The notes: generated from the letters alone by a model not told the origin. Numbered from the stretch's first letter, positions 50,568-59,914 are shown. The stretch: DNA of 64,000 nt from an uncultured Acidobacteriaceae bacterium (GCA_937879855.1 CALFMO010000009.1:281205-345204), one strand, 5' to 3'. Translations and numbers: made by a program.

Positions 50568-52043
50568 TCACCCCAGCTTCTTCCCCAGCAACTCATTCAC
50601 AACCTGCGGGCTCGCCTGGCCCTTGGACGCCTTCATCACCTGCCCAACAAAGAAGCCCAGCATAGTTCTCTTCCCCGCCCGATACTGCTCCAGCTGCTTG
50701 GGATTGGCGGCCAAAACTTCGTCGATCATCTTCTCCAGCGCCGAGGTGTCGGTCGACTGCTGCGGTCGCCCTTCCTCTGCATAGACGACAGGAAAATCTT
50801 TCCCGCGCTCGAAGCTCAGATCGTAAAGCTCCTTAAGCATCTTCCCTGAGATCGTCCCCGCCTCCACCAGATCCGCGGACGCGGCCACTCCCCTCATCGA
50901 AATTGGTGACTGCTCAATTGCAATGCCCTTCGCCTTCAGCCGCCCCATCAACTCGCTCTGCACCAAATTAGCCACGCGCTTGGGATTCTTCGCCGCCTTC
51001 GCCGCCTCTTCAAACTGATCGGCCAGAGATTGCGAAAACGTCAGCACCTGCGCATCGTATTCCGTAATCCCATATTCCTTCACCATGCGCGCGCGCCGCG
51101 CCTCCGGCAGTTCGGGCAACGAGCGCGCGATCTCGGCCTTCCATGTATCGTCCACGACTAGCGGAAGCAGGTCAGGCTCGGGAAAGTAGCGATAATCGTG
51201 CGCCTGCTCTTTCGAGCGCATGCTGTAAGTCTTGCCTTCGTTCGCGTTGTAAAGCCGCGTCTCCTGCGTGATCTTGCCGCCTGACTCGAGAACGTCAATC
51301 TGGCGTCCGATTTCGTATTCCAGCGCGTCGCGGATGAAGCGAAACGAGTTCACGTTCTTGATCTCCGCCTTGGTGCCGAACTCTTTTTGCCCCCGCGGCC
51401 GCACGCTGACGTTAGCGTCGCAGCGCAGCGACCCTTCCTCCATGTTGCAGTCACTCACGCCTGTGTACAGGATGATTTCTTTCAGCCGCGTCAAATATTC
51501 GTACGCCTCCTCGGGGGAGGAAATATCGGGCTCGCTAACGATTTCGATCAGCGGCACGCCGGTGCGGTTAAGATCGATGGCCGTCTTCTCCGCCGCGTCA
51601 GGAAAGCCCTCGTGCAGGCTCTTGCCCGCATCTTCTTCGAGGTGCACGCGGGTTATGCCGATTTTCTTTTTGCCCTTCCCCGCAGGAATCTCGATGAAGC
51701 CAAAATCGGCCAGCGGCTTGTCATACTGAGAAATCTGGTAGCCCTTGGGCAAATCAGGATAGAAATAATTCTTGCGCGCGAAAATAGAAGTCTCGTTGAT
51801 GCGACACTGCAGCGCCATCGCCGCGAGCGTGGCGAACTCCACCGCCTTCTTGTTGAGCACGGGCAGAGCCCCAGGCATCCCCAGGCAAACCGGGCAAACG
51901 TTTGTATTGGGCGGCGCCCCAAATCGCGTCGAGCAAGAGCAGAAAATCTTCGTCACCGTCAAAAGCTGAACATGCACTTCCAGCCCAATGACCGGCTCAT
52001 ACTTTGTGCGGGCCCCGATGGAATCGGCCGTCGTAGTGACCAT
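50568..52043 (-). CDS. gatB: Aspartyl/glutamyl-tRNA amidotransferase subunit B
   Basis: A 491-residue subunit of GatCAB, which converts Glu-tRNA(Gln) and Asp-tRNA(Asn) to the amidated forms in the cytoplasm. Hallmarks include YEPVIGLEVHVQL at the start, the zinc-site FCSCSTRFGAPPNTNVCPVCLG, YFYPDLPKGYQISQYD, the kinase-like core RSKEQAHDYRYFPEPDLLPL, and the YqeY-like tail ending VGQVMKASKGQASPQVVNELL. Length is normal. gatA and gatC are not in the window, so the operon is split. The ATG at 52043 is clear although the ribosome binding site is weak. Confidence 0.96.
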   Translation of the reverse strand: MVTTTADSIGARTKYEPVIGLEVHVQLLTVTKIFCSCSTRFGAPPNTNVCPVCLGMPGALPVLNKKAVEFATLAAMALQCRINETSIFARKNYFYPDLPKGYQISQYDKPLADFGFIEIPAGKGKKKIGITRVHLEEDAGKSLHEGFPDAAEKTAIDLNRTGVPLIEIVSEPDISSPEEAYEYLTRLKEIILYTGVSDCNMEEGSLRCDANVSVRPRGQKEFGTKAEIKNVNSFRFIRDALEYEIGRQIDVLESGGKITQETRLYNANEGKTYSMRSKEQAHDYRYFPEPDLLPLVVDDTWKAEIARSLPELPEARRARMVKEYGITEYDAQVLTFSQSLADQFEEAAKAAKNPKRVANLVQSELMGRLKAKGIAIEQSPISMRGVAASADLVEAGTISGKMLKELYDLSFERGKDFPVVYAEEGRPQQSTDTSALEKMIDEVLAANPKQLEQYRAGKRTMLGFFVGQVMKASKGQASPQVVNELLGKKLG

Positions 52044-52140
52044 GATAGTGATTATAAGGGCGAGGCGGTGGGCTACAGCGGGGCGACGTAAGCTCTTTGC
52101 TTAAGCAGCAGTGCCCCTCCCACCGTACTTGCCGGTCAGT

Positions 52141-52701
52141 TCAGCTCAGTCCGACGCGCCGATGCCTTTTGTATGCCAACGAGGAAGCAATCTGAATCGA
52201 GCCGAGAAATACCAGCCCTGAGAGGAAGGGCAGATTGCAGTCGCACACCGTAGTAAAGCTCAGCGCAACCACCAGTCCCACCAACCCCACCGCTTCAATT
52301 TTCCGCGGAGCATGACTCAAATACCTGAAACACAGCGCGGCAGCCAGCGCCGCGAGCAACAGAAGTTCCAAAAATAACGGACGTGGACGGACGAGAGAAG
52401 GGACAGATGGACTGAATCCCAAGAGAAGAGATATCGCTGCCTTGAGCGCTATATATATCTGCGCCCCGAAAAACCATTTCACCCAATAGCGAACAGTCAG
52501 GAACATCACAGCTGAGGTCGCAGTTAGCCCACACGCCCCAACCAATCGGTAAATTGGTCGAGTAAAGTCGCCCCTGCCAAGGAGAAGGGTTGTGCTGACA
52601 AGAACTAAGAAGGCGAACGCCAGTGTGAACAGAAGCCATCCGGCCAAGTGCACGCCCGATCGAACCTGCTCGCTAATAGTCCGTTGATCTCTAATGTTCA
52701 A
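52141..52701 (-). CDS. Multi-pass membrane protein, unknown function
   Basis: A 186-residue protein with about five hydrophobic helices (residues ~20-41, 52-70, 80-95, 108-125 and 135-175). A basic loop SLVRPRP and a terminal KRHRR tail suggest the C terminus is inside. The TTG start at 52701 has GGGAG nine bases upstream. No family is recognised. It lies between gatB and an aldo/keto reductase on the same strand. Confidence 0.6.
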   Translation of the reverse strand: MNIRDQRTISEQVRSGVHLAGWLLFTLAFAFLVLVSTTLLLGRGDFTRPIYRLVGACGLTATSAVMFLTVRYWVKWFFGAQIYIALKAAISLLLGFSPSVPSLVRPRPLFLELLLLAALAAALCFRYLSHAPRKIEAVGLVGLVVALSFTTVCDCNLPFLSGLVFLGSIQIASSLAYKRHRRVGLS

Positions 52702-52724
52702 AGCCGAAATCTCCCGACCTTGTT

Positions 52725-53813
52725 CTACGCCCGCTCATAGAACCGGAAAAACAGCGACTGCTTCGACACCGGCTGCGCCTTCTCCGTCAACGCCGCCATC
52801 TGCTGCTGGTTGAGCGGCGTGAACTCCCGCGCCAGCTGCACATTCTGTTCCAGCTGCGGAATCGAATCGCACCCAATAATGACCGTGCTCACCGGCAGCG
52901 ACAGCGAATAGTACATTGCCTGCCGCATGTCCAACGTGCCCGCGGTCGGCGCCAGCACCATGCCTTCCCACGAATGCTTCTGCTGTTCAATCGGCGGCGG
53001 CGTCCACGACGAAAGAATGCGTCCCCGCGCCGGCACCTTCATGCCGATAATTCCCATCTGTTTCTCTACCGCCAGCGGCAGCAGTTGCTCCGAGAAGCTG
53101 TAGTGATGCGGATCGGCGGCATTCACCGCCATCAGAATCGTGTCGAACGGATGCCGATGAATGGCCTCGATCAGCGCATCTGGCCGGTAGTGTCCCGTAA
53201 TGCCGAGATAGCGCACAATTTTCTGGTCGCGCGCCTCAAGCAGCGCTTCCATGGCACCGCCCTTGGCGAAGATCTCATTGATATCCGTCATCGTGCCAAT
53301 GTCGTGCAGTTGCCACAGGTCGACGTGATCGGTCTGCAGCAGCTTCAGCGAGGTCTCGATCATGCGCATCGAACCGTCGCGCGTACGCTCTTTCGTCTTG
53401 GTGGCAAGAAACGCTTCACTGCGGCGATGCTTCATCACCGCGCCGACATATTGCTCGCTCCAGCGTTCCGGCCCGCCATAAATCGAAGACGTGTCGATGT
53501 AATTCACTCCAATGTCGAGAGCCTTTTCGATGATCGGCACTGCGACCGCTTCGTTGTGCGGCTTCTCGAGCGCGGCCTGCCCTCCCAGACTGAAGATGCC
53601 GACTTTGTATCCCGTCTTTCCGAGATTCCGGGTCGGCATGGAATTTGTGGTCGCCGAATTGAACGGCAGGGAACTCGCTGCGGTAACGGCCTGTCCGCGC
53701 GCAACCTCAGGAAGCGCCGCCGACCCCAGCGCCGCCGCAGTCACCAGTCCGCCGGCCTTGAGAAATGTACGTCGATTGCTGTCCGATGATTTGTCCAAGT
53801 TATGTTTGCTCAT
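52725..53813 (-). CDS. Tat-exported aldo/keto reductase
   Basis: A 362-residue NADPH-type oxidoreductase. A twin-arginine signal (SNRRTFLKAGGLVTAAAL) with cleavage near VARGQA indicates export. The TIM barrel has the AKR pattern: the catalytic Asp and Tyr are in NYIDTSSIYGGPER, the catalytic Lys in AFLATKTKERTRDG, the His in VDLWQLHDIG, and the cofactor loop in VSTVIIGCDSIPQLEQN. Export of an NADPH-dependent enzyme is odd because cofactor must be loaded in the cytoplasm, but Tat-signal AKRs are frequent in this phylum. The start has AGGAGG six bases upstream. Substrate unknown. Confidence 0.9.
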   Translation of the reverse strand: MSKHNLDKSSDSNRRTFLKAGGLVTAAALGSAALPEVARGQAVTAASSLPFNSATTNSMPTRNLGKTGYKVGIFSLGGQAALEKPHNEAVAVPIIEKALDIGVNYIDTSSIYGGPERWSEQYVGAVMKHRRSEAFLATKTKERTRDGSMRMIETSLKLLQTDHVDLWQLHDIGTMTDINEIFAKGGAMEALLEARDQKIVRYLGITGHYRPDALIEAIHRHPFDTILMAVNAADPHHYSFSEQLLPLAVEKQMGIIGMKVPARGRILSSWTPPPIEQQKHSWEGMVLAPTAGTLDMRQAMYYSLSLPVSTVIIGCDSIPQLEQNVQLAREFTPLNQQQMAALTEKAQPVSKQSLFFRFYERA

Positions 53814-54027
53814 GACGTCCTCCTGCTTTCTGACGCCTCTACACTAATCCCAATTCCCGCCGGAATCTACGCTCAATTGAAATCGCGGTCTGTGTCGCTG
53901 TACGACCGCATCCCGTTCGGCATCATCCTGACCGGAACCGTTTTTCAGGCGAAGGGAAGGATCCTGCGTGCCACCAGCAACCGGACGTCGAAGGTCGATT
54001 GTTCGAAGAGTAAGGCCGACGCCAGTT

Positions 54028-54687
54028 CTAGTGCGGCGCGTCCAGATACTTGTCCACCGAAATCTCGAAGTACATCAACTCATCTCCCTTGGCATCGTTC
54101 ACGCCGGTGATGTCAATGTTCGCGCCCGGCAACGGAGACGAGATTCCGCCCACGTCGAAAAACATAAATCCGGATTGCGTCCCGTGCGGCTCGACCGCCT
54201 TGGCCGCAAATTGCGACGACTCGATCTCCTCCATCTCTTTCTTGCTGACCGCGCCTTTCACCTTCCGCGGAAGGGGAAGCGGAACCGGGCTCGGCCGCCC
54301 ACTGGCCTGCGGATTCGAAAGCCGCCGATACAACTCGCTAGTTGGAACGGGCGTCAGCTTCGAGTGATTGTGCGTAATCAAAGTGATCTCCATGTTGGTG
54401 ATGGAGACGGGTTGGTCACCGTCATTGGTGACGATGAAAAACATAGGCAGGAAGCCATGCGCCGCAAAATCAATGGAAAATATCTTGGCCTTCTCAGGCG
54501 TGTCGTAGGGATCGGCAGCGATGGCAACTTTCGAGTCACGATGAAAATCGTGTGCTGGATAATTGATGGCGGTCTTTGCCACCGGCTTCACGAAGTCCTT
54601 GGCTACCAGCAGGACCGCGAAATACAAGGCACCGCAAACAACCGCAACGGCGGAGCGATAGGCGAATCGCGGGAAGGAAGGAGGCAT
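54028..54687 (-). CDS. Envelope protein of unknown function
   Basis: A 219-residue protein with an N-terminal hydrophobic helix (YRSAVAVVCGALYFAVLLVA) that could be a signal anchor. A mainly beta C-terminal part includes FFIVTNDGDQPVSITNMEIT and QSGFMFFDVGGI, the look of an immunoglobulin-type domain. The ATG at 54687 has no strong ribosome binding site. It faces the lipid A operon divergently. A longer plus-strand frame overlapping it (53968-54795) is the antisense extension of waaA and is not real. Confidence 0.65.
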   Translation of the reverse strand: MPPSFPRFAYRSAVAVVCGALYFAVLLVAKDFVKPVAKTAINYPAHDFHRDSKVAIAADPYDTPEKAKIFSIDFAAHGFLPMFFIVTNDGDQPVSITNMEITLITHNHSKLTPVPTSELYRRLSNPQASGRPSPVPLPLPRKVKGAVSKKEMEEIESSQFAAKAVEPHGTQSGFMFFDVGGISSPLPGANIDITGVNDAKGDELMYFEISVDKYLDAPH

Positions 54688-54795
54688 GCCCGCAATTATA
54701 GAAGGCTAAATCGCATCACGGTATCCCCGCGTTTTCGTAAAGAACACGAGAGAGTGCGGCACCAGCGGCCACGCGCCGGTTTAGAATGGCTCAGC

Positions 54796-56214
54796 TTGAG
54801 CTACTTTCTCTACAGTCTGTTGCTGGCGCTGGCAATGCTGCTGAGCTTGCCGTACTGGCTCTACCAAATTCTGCGTCACGGCAAATATCGCACCGGCCTG
54901 GCCGAACGCCTGGGCCGCGTCCCGTCGCGATTGGTCGCAAACGAAGCCTCAGTAGCCGAACCGCAGCGCAATAGTAACTCCGCCGTCCCGGCGGCTGTCG
55001 CGGGAGCCTGCCCTGAGCTTGCCGAAGGGGCGTCACGCCCGAGCTCTCGCGTTATCTGGATCCACGCCGTATCCCTCGGCGAAGTCCTCGCCATCAGCGG
55101 ACTGGTCGAGCAGATGCGTCGTGATTTCACGCACCACCGAATACTCGTGTCGACCACCACCGACACCGGACAATCCCTCGCCCGCAAGCGTTTCGGCGAA
55201 GAGAACGTCTTCTACTTCCCCATGGACTTCGCGTTCGCGATCCGCCCCTACTTGCGCGCTTTGCAGCCCGAAATAGTGATCCTTGCTGAGACCGAATTCT
55301 GGCCAAACTTTCTCAGGCTCGCCCATGCCAGCGGAGCCCGCATCGCGGTAGTCAACGCCCGTATCTCCGATCGCTCCTGGCCGAACTACCGCCGCTTTCG
55401 CTGGGCTCTGAGAAAAATGCTGGTGCAGGTCGATCTCTTTCTGGCGCAAACGCAAGAAGACGGCGCCAGGTTGCAATCAATCGGAGCCGATCCGTCACGC
55501 GTGCAGGTCACTGGCAATCTCAAGTTCGACATAAGCCTGCCTCCTACTCCGCCCATCGTCGAGAGTCTCCGCCAATCGCTGGTGTCAAAACATGCCGGCC
55601 CGGTGCTCGTGTGCGGCAGCACCGTAGAAGGTGAAGAACCGCTGCTGCTCAAGGCTTTTGAGAACTTGCGAGTCGCGCATCCGCGTGCCGTGATGATTCT
55701 GGCGCCGCGTCATCCAGAGCGCTTTGATGAAGTTGCGATTCTGGTGCGGCAGTTGGGTATTCCATCGTTCCGGCGCTCGCAATGGCAGGAGGAACCGCTT
55801 GCCGGCGCAGTGCTGCTTGTCGATTCCATAGGAGAATTGGCGGCGCTCTACGGACTAGCCGATGTTGCGTTCGTCGGCGGAAGCCTGGTGCCGCGCGGCG
55901 GACACAACATTATTGAGCCCGCGCAGCACGGCGTGGCCATTGTGACCGGCAACCACACAGAAAATTTCCGCGACATTGTTGCGCTGTTTCAAAGCCGCGA
56001 CGCCGTGCGCATCGTAGGTATGGCGGAGTTGCCGCTGACCTTGATGCATCTGCTTGCCAACGACGCCGAACGGCGCGCCCTCGGCCGCCGCGCGCAAGAG
56101 ACGGTCCGCTCGCAGATGGGCGCGACCTCGCGTACGTTGCGAGCCCTGAAGACGCTAATTACCGCCGATCGCGATCCTCGGCCAGCATCGGCCCAAGCTG
56201 CGCACACCGATTGA
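54796..56214 (+). CDS. waaA: Kdo transferase
   Basis: A 472-residue GT-B enzyme that adds Kdo to lipid A on the inner face of the inner membrane. An N-terminal membrane helix (YFLYSLLLALAMLLSLPYWLY) is followed by the KYRTGLAERLG motif, the acidic catalytic segment WIHAVSLGEV, LAETEFWPN, and the donor-site VGGSLVPRGGHNIIEPAQHG. Between AERLGRVPSRL and WIHAV, where most WaaA proteins have under ten residues, there are about 39 extra residues encoded by a REP-like element. The TTG start at 54796 is the first plausible one, without a strong ribosome binding site. Its stop overlaps lpxK by four bases. Confidence 0.92.
   Translation: MSYFLYSLLLALAMLLSLPYWLYQILRHGKYRTGLAERLGRVPSRLVANEASVAEPQRNSNSAVPAAVAGACPELAEGASRPSSRVIWIHAVSLGEVLAISGLVEQMRRDFTHHRILVSTTTDTGQSLARKRFGEENVFYFPMDFAFAIRPYLRALQPEIVILAETEFWPNFLRLAHASGARIAVVNARISDRSWPNYRRFRWALRKMLVQVDLFLAQTQEDGARLQSIGADPSRVQVTGNLKFDISLPPTPPIVESLRQSLVSKHAGPVLVCGSTVEGEEPLLLKAFENLRVAHPRAVMILAPRHPERFDEVAILVRQLGIPSFRRSQWQEEPLAGAVLLVDSIGELAALYGLADVAFVGGSLVPRGGHNIIEPAQHGVAIVTGNHTENFRDIVALFQSRDAVRIVGMAELPLTLMHLLANDAERRALGRRAQETVRSQMGATSRTLRALKTLITADRDPRPASAQAAHTD
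54981..55045. repeat. REP-like element inserted in frame inside waaA, copy 2
   Basis: It shares GGAGCCTGCCCTGAG, GAAGGGGCGTC and CGCCC with copy 1 (34061-34135) and CGGCTGTCGCGGG with copy 3 (57207-57262). It is translated as AVAGACPELAEGASRPS, which breaks no frame. Confidence 0.75.
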
Positions 56215-57164
56215 ATCCCCTCGCAAGCATCTACGGCGGCGTGGTCGGAACGCGCAACGCGCTCTATGACCGCGGACTTCTGCGCTCGCGACGACTGCAG
56301 GGCCCGGTCATCAGCGTGGGCAATCTTTCCGCGGGCGGGACCGGCAAAACTCCGTTCGTCATCCTCTTAGGCGAGTTGCTCAAAGCGCGTGGCATCAAGT
56401 TCGACGTCCTTTCGCGCGGATATGGGCGCCGCTCCAAAGGCGTGCGACTGGTCGATCCCGCGGGCTTGCCGCAAGAGTTCGGAGACGAGCCGCTTCTGAT
56501 TGCGCGCAGACTCCAGGCGCCGGTCATCGTAGGCAAGGACCGCTACCAGGCGGGCCTCTGTGCTGAATCGAAATTCGGACCGCGACTTCACCTCCTCGAC
56601 GACGGCTTTCAACATCGCGCCTTGGCTCGCGACTTCGATATCGTTCTAGTCACGCCGAAGGACGCCAGCGATCGGTTGCTCCCTGCAGGTCGCCTGCGCG
56701 AGCCGTTGAAATCTTTGCGGCGGGCCGACGCCGTGGTGCTGGCCAGTGGCGCTTCAGCGGAATCGTTCCCGATCGATAAAAAAATGGTATGGCGCGTCCG
56801 GCGCGGCATAGACCTGAAAAATCTGACGGCTGCGCCCCCGCGCCCCGTGGTCTTCTGCGCCATCGCCCGGCCGCAGAATTTTGTGTTGCAGCTTCGCGCC
56901 GCAAATATCGAGCCCGTCGCCGAGGCCTTCTACCGTGACCACCATGCGTATAACGAGAAGGACGTCCGCGAACTGCTTGCTCTCAAACAGCGCAGCGAGG
57001 CTGGAGGCTTCGTGACCACGGAGAAAGATGCCGTGAACCTGGGAGGTTACCTTTCGGCCCTGGCCTCCCTCACGGTCGTCACGGTGACAATGGAACTCTC
57101 CGACGCAGCTAACGCCCTCGATACCATCCTGCACAAGATCGAAGAGCGAACCCGCAAGCCATGA
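56211..57164 (+). CDS. lpxK: Tetraacyldisaccharide 4'-kinase
   Basis: A 317-residue kinase of the lipid A pathway that phosphorylates the 4' position of the disaccharide precursor, peripheral to the inner membrane. The Walker A region is GNLSAGGTGKTPFVI, DDGFQHRALARDFDI carries the catalytic Asp-His pair, and KDRY and TTEKDAVNL are conserved. The TTG start overlaps the waaA stop (TTGA), so the two are coupled. Length is normal. Confidence 0.94.
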   Translation: MNPLASIYGGVVGTRNALYDRGLLRSRRLQGPVISVGNLSAGGTGKTPFVILLGELLKARGIKFDVLSRGYGRRSKGVRLVDPAGLPQEFGDEPLLIARRLQAPVIVGKDRYQAGLCAESKFGPRLHLLDDGFQHRALARDFDIVLVTPKDASDRLLPAGRLREPLKSLRRADAVVLASGASAESFPIDKKMVWRVRRGIDLKNLTAAPPRPVVFCAIARPQNFVLQLRAANIEPVAEAFYRDHHAYNEKDVRELLALKQRSEAGGFVTTEKDAVNLGGYLSALASLTVVTVTMELSDAANALDTILHKIEERTRKP

Positions 57165-57206
57165 GAGAATCGGTTGTTCGTAGCGATACGGCGCAGCTCC
57201 ACGCCT

Positions 57207-57262
57207 AGTAGCGCCGGCTCTTGCCGGCTGTCGCGGGGGCGTCGCGCCCGCGCGCTGCGATT
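57207..57262. repeat. REP-like palindromic element, copy 3
   Basis: GTAGCGCCGGCTCTTGCCGG with CTGTCGCGGGGGCG and CGCGCCCGCG, located between lpxK and rfaE1. It has the front half of copy 1 but lacks its CCTGCCCTGAG module. Confidence 0.7.
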
Positions 57263-57269
57263 CACGCGC

Positions 57270-58304
57270 ATGACCAAGCATCCCAAAGAGGCCGACCGTC
57301 TCAAGAAAATCGTCGAAGCCTTCCCCAACGTCACTGTGACGGTGCTGGGAGATCTGGTCGCCGACGAGTTCGTCTTCGGCGAAATTTCCCGCGTCTCCCG
57401 CGAGGCCCCGGTCCTCATCCTGAAGCATCGCGAGCGCACGGTTGTTCCCGGCGGCGCAGCCAACGCCGCGAACAACTTGGCGGATCTCGGAGTGAACGTT
57501 CTCCCCGTCGGCATTGTGGGAGACGATGAGCCGGGTCGACTGTTGCTGAAACATTTTCGCCACAAGCGCATCCCCGTTAGCGGCGTTCTCAAAGATAAGA
57601 GTTACACCACGGTGACGAAAACTCGCATACTCGCGGGCATGACGCACACCTCGCGGCAGCAGGTAGTTCGCGTGGACCGCGAGCCGCTGCAAGCTCCGAA
57701 TACTCACCTGACTCGCGAATTGTATCTGGCGACGCGGAATTACGCGCACGCGTCCGACGCATTGTTGGTCTCCGACTACGGATACGGCGCGGCGACTCCG
57801 GCGATCGTGGCTGCGCTGCGCGAAAAGGGTAAGCTCGGATCGACACCCATCGTCCTCGATTCGCGCTATCGCTTGCTGCAGTATTCCGGCGCGACCGCCG
57901 CGACTCCCAATGAGCCGGAAGTGGAAGAAGCTCTCGGCATTCGTATCGGACAAGACTGGAACAAACTCATCGCCGCTGGTGAACAGCTCATGACTCGCAT
58001 GAAGCTGCAGGCGCTGCTGATCACGCGCGGGCGCGACGGCATGGTGGCCTTCAATCACAAGCACAAGCCGGTGGACATTCCGATTGTCGGCTCCGATCAA
58101 GTGGCGGACGTGACCGGAGCCGGCGACACGGTGATCGCGGCCTTCACCGCCGGGCTTGCCGCCGGCGCGACCACGGAAGAAGCAGCACAACTGGCCAACT
58201 ACGCCGGAGGAATTGTAGTGATGAAGCGTGGCACGGCAACAGTTTCGCGAGAAGAGTTGCTGCATGCCATTGAGCAGACGCCGCCGGCGACGCGGCCGCA
58301 TTAA
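57270..58304 (+). CDS. rfaE1: D-glycero-beta-D-manno-heptose-7-phosphate kinase
   Basis: A 344-residue PfkB-type kinase, the separate N-terminal half of HldE, that makes heptose-1,7-bisphosphate for LPS core. N-terminal VTVLGDLVADEFVFGEISR and VPGGAANAANNLADLG form the sugar site, and DVTGAGDTVIAAF is the ATP site with the catalytic Asp. The ATG at 57270 directly follows a REP element; longer frames read through the repeat and are rejected. The next gene is the matching nucleotidyltransferase. Confidence 0.93.
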   Translation: MTKHPKEADRLKKIVEAFPNVTVTVLGDLVADEFVFGEISRVSREAPVLILKHRERTVVPGGAANAANNLADLGVNVLPVGIVGDDEPGRLLLKHFRHKRIPVSGVLKDKSYTTVTKTRILAGMTHTSRQQVVRVDREPLQAPNTHLTRELYLATRNYAHASDALLVSDYGYGAATPAIVAALREKGKLGSTPIVLDSRYRLLQYSGATAATPNEPEVEEALGIRIGQDWNKLIAAGEQLMTRMKLQALLITRGRDGMVAFNHKHKPVDIPIVGSDQVADVTGAGDTVIAAFTAGLAAGATTEEAAQLANYAGGIVVMKRGTATVSREELLHAIEQTPPATRPH

Positions 58305-58328
58305 AGTTACAATTCGAACGCACACAAG

Positions 58329-58817
58329 TTGAAAGAGCACGACAAAATCCTGAGCCGCGAACAACTGCGCGCCCGCGTTGACGAATGGCGCCGCGCCGGA
58401 GAGCGCATCACGCTGGCCAATGGCGGTTTCGATCTGCTGCACGTCGGCCACGTACGCTATCTGCGCGGAGCCAAGGCGCTGGGCGGCAAACTCGTGGTTG
58501 CCGTCAACTCCGACGAATCGGTGCGCGCACTCAAGGGCGAAGGCCGCCCCATCATGCCCGACGAAGAGCGCGCCGAAATTGTGGCCGCGCTTGCTGACGT
58601 TGACGCAGTCGTCATCTTTCCCGAGCTCGACGTGCGAGCCATCATCCGCGAGATCCAGCCAGACATTCAGGCCAAGGGAACTGATTACACCGCGGACTCC
58701 GTGCCCGAGCGCGACGCAGTTGCAAAGTATGGCGGCCGCGTGGCAATCGTCGGCGACTCCAAGAATCATTCCACCAGCGAAATCATTCGCTCACGGCTTT
58801 CGCCGGGGAAGTCCTGA
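58329..58817 (+). CDS. rfaE2: D-beta-D-heptose 1-phosphate adenylyltransferase
   Basis: A 162-residue nucleotidyltransferase, the separate C-terminal half of HldE. The fold starts TLANGGFDLLHVGHVRYLRG with the HxGH catalytic motif, and ends NHSTSEIIRSRL with the second nucleotide motif (usual form STTxIIxRI). It transfers AMP to heptose-1-phosphate. The TTG start is 24 bases after rfaE1 and two bases separate its stop from the next GTG. Having two genes rather than one fused hldE is typical outside Enterobacteria. Confidence 0.93.
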   Translation: MKEHDKILSREQLRARVDEWRRAGERITLANGGFDLLHVGHVRYLRGAKALGGKLVVAVNSDESVRALKGEGRPIMPDEERAEIVAALADVDAVVIFPELDVRAIIREIQPDIQAKGTDYTADSVPERDAVAKYGGRVAIVGDSKNHSTSEIIRSRLSPGKS

Positions 58818-58819
58818 CC

Positions 58820-59914
58820 GTGGCGGCGGACGGAATTACCAACATCAAGCGCTTACTCATCGTGCGCCTCAGTGCCATGGGTGACGTCATCCACACTCTG
58901 CCCGCGGCCCAGGCTCTGCGCGAGGCCTTTCCCCACGCGATGATCGGCTGGCTCATCGAAGAAAGATGGGCCGAGCTGCTATACGCCCCCGGAGCGCCGC
59001 CCCGCGGCCCACGCTCGGCGCAACGCCCTCTGGCCGACTGGGTACACACCGTGAGCCTCGCTGGATGGCGGAAGTCGCTCTTCACTATCCCAACTCTGCA
59101 GCAGATTGCGAAGGTCTGGAACGACGTTCGCGCAGCCAGCTACGACGTTGCGGTCGATCTGCAGGGAGCGATTCGCTCCGCGGTGCTGGCGCGCTGGTCT
59201 GGTGCAAGCGCAGTCTATGGCGCCGCCGAGCCGCGCGAATCTCCCGCCAGCCTGTGGTACACGCACCCGGTGATCGCGCACTCTCCCCATGTCATCGAGC
59301 AGAATCTTGCCATCGCCGAGGCAGTGACTCACAGGAAATCGAAAGCCTCGCTCGTGCAGTTCCCCCGCGATCTCGCAGCTGAGCGCCGCATCGACGAGCA
59401 ACTGAAAGCGGCGTCGATCCGCGACTTTGCCATCCTGAATCCGGGTGCGGGTTGGGGAGCGAAGCGCTGGCCCGCGCAACGTTATGGACAGGTCGCGAAG
59501 GCGTTGGCTGCCATCGGCCTCCCTTCGATCCTCAACTGCGGCCCCGGCGAAGCGACTCTGGCGCTTGCGGCCGAGGCGGCAAGTGAAGGCGGAGCTAAGA
59601 CGATCAAGTGTTCGATCACTGACTTGATCGCGCTCACGCGCCGAGCGAAGCTGTTCATCGGTGGCGACACCGGCCCGCTGCACCTGGCCGCCGCGCTGCG
59701 AGTTCCGGTCGTGGCGATCTTCGGGCCGACCGATCCCGCGCGAAACGGCCCTTACGGCACGCGCAGCATCGTGTTGCGTCATCCCGAGAGCCCGACCTCG
59801 CATGCCCGCCGCGCCGTCCCCGACGAAGGCATGTTGGAGATCACCGCCCAGGCCGTCGTCGACGCGGCCCGCACTCTGCTCTCGGACGCCGTAACAGAAG
59901 GTGCGCATGGCTGA
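58820..59914 (+). CDS. LPS heptosyltransferase (GT9)
   Basis: A 364-residue GT-B enzyme of family 9. KRLLIVRLSAMGDVIHTLPAAQALR is the N-terminal signature, YDVAVDLQGAIRSAVLARWSGA the acceptor region, and FIGGDTGPLHLAAAL with FGPTDPARNGPYG the donor region. The pattern is nearest to heptosyltransferase I (WaaC), which adds the first heptose to Kdo, but WaaC versus WaaF cannot be settled from motifs alone. The GTG start is two bases after rfaE2. A short low-complexity insert (GAPPRGPRSAQRPLADW) lies around residue 55. Confidence 0.9.
   Translation: MAADGITNIKRLLIVRLSAMGDVIHTLPAAQALREAFPHAMIGWLIEERWAELLYAPGAPPRGPRSAQRPLADWVHTVSLAGWRKSLFTIPTLQQIAKVWNDVRAASYDVAVDLQGAIRSAVLARWSGASAVYGAAEPRESPASLWYTHPVIAHSPHVIEQNLAIAEAVTHRKSKASLVQFPRDLAAERRIDEQLKAASIRDFAILNPGAGWGAKRWPAQRYGQVAKALAAIGLPSILNCGPGEATLALAAEAASEGGAKTIKCSITDLIALTRRAKLFIGGDTGPLHLAAALRVPVVAIFGPTDPARNGPYGTRSIVLRHPESPTSHARRAVPDEGMLEITAQAVVDAARTLLSDAVTEGAHG

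Noticed and set aside
53968..54795. N-terminal extension of waaA
   Set aside because: It reads antisense through the gene at 54028-54687 and lacks conserved sequence before the membrane helix at 54796.
56754..58769. Minus-strand ORF of 671 codons across lpxK, rfaE1 and rfaE2
   Set aside because: It is antisense to three well-supported LPS genes and has no recognisable protein features.
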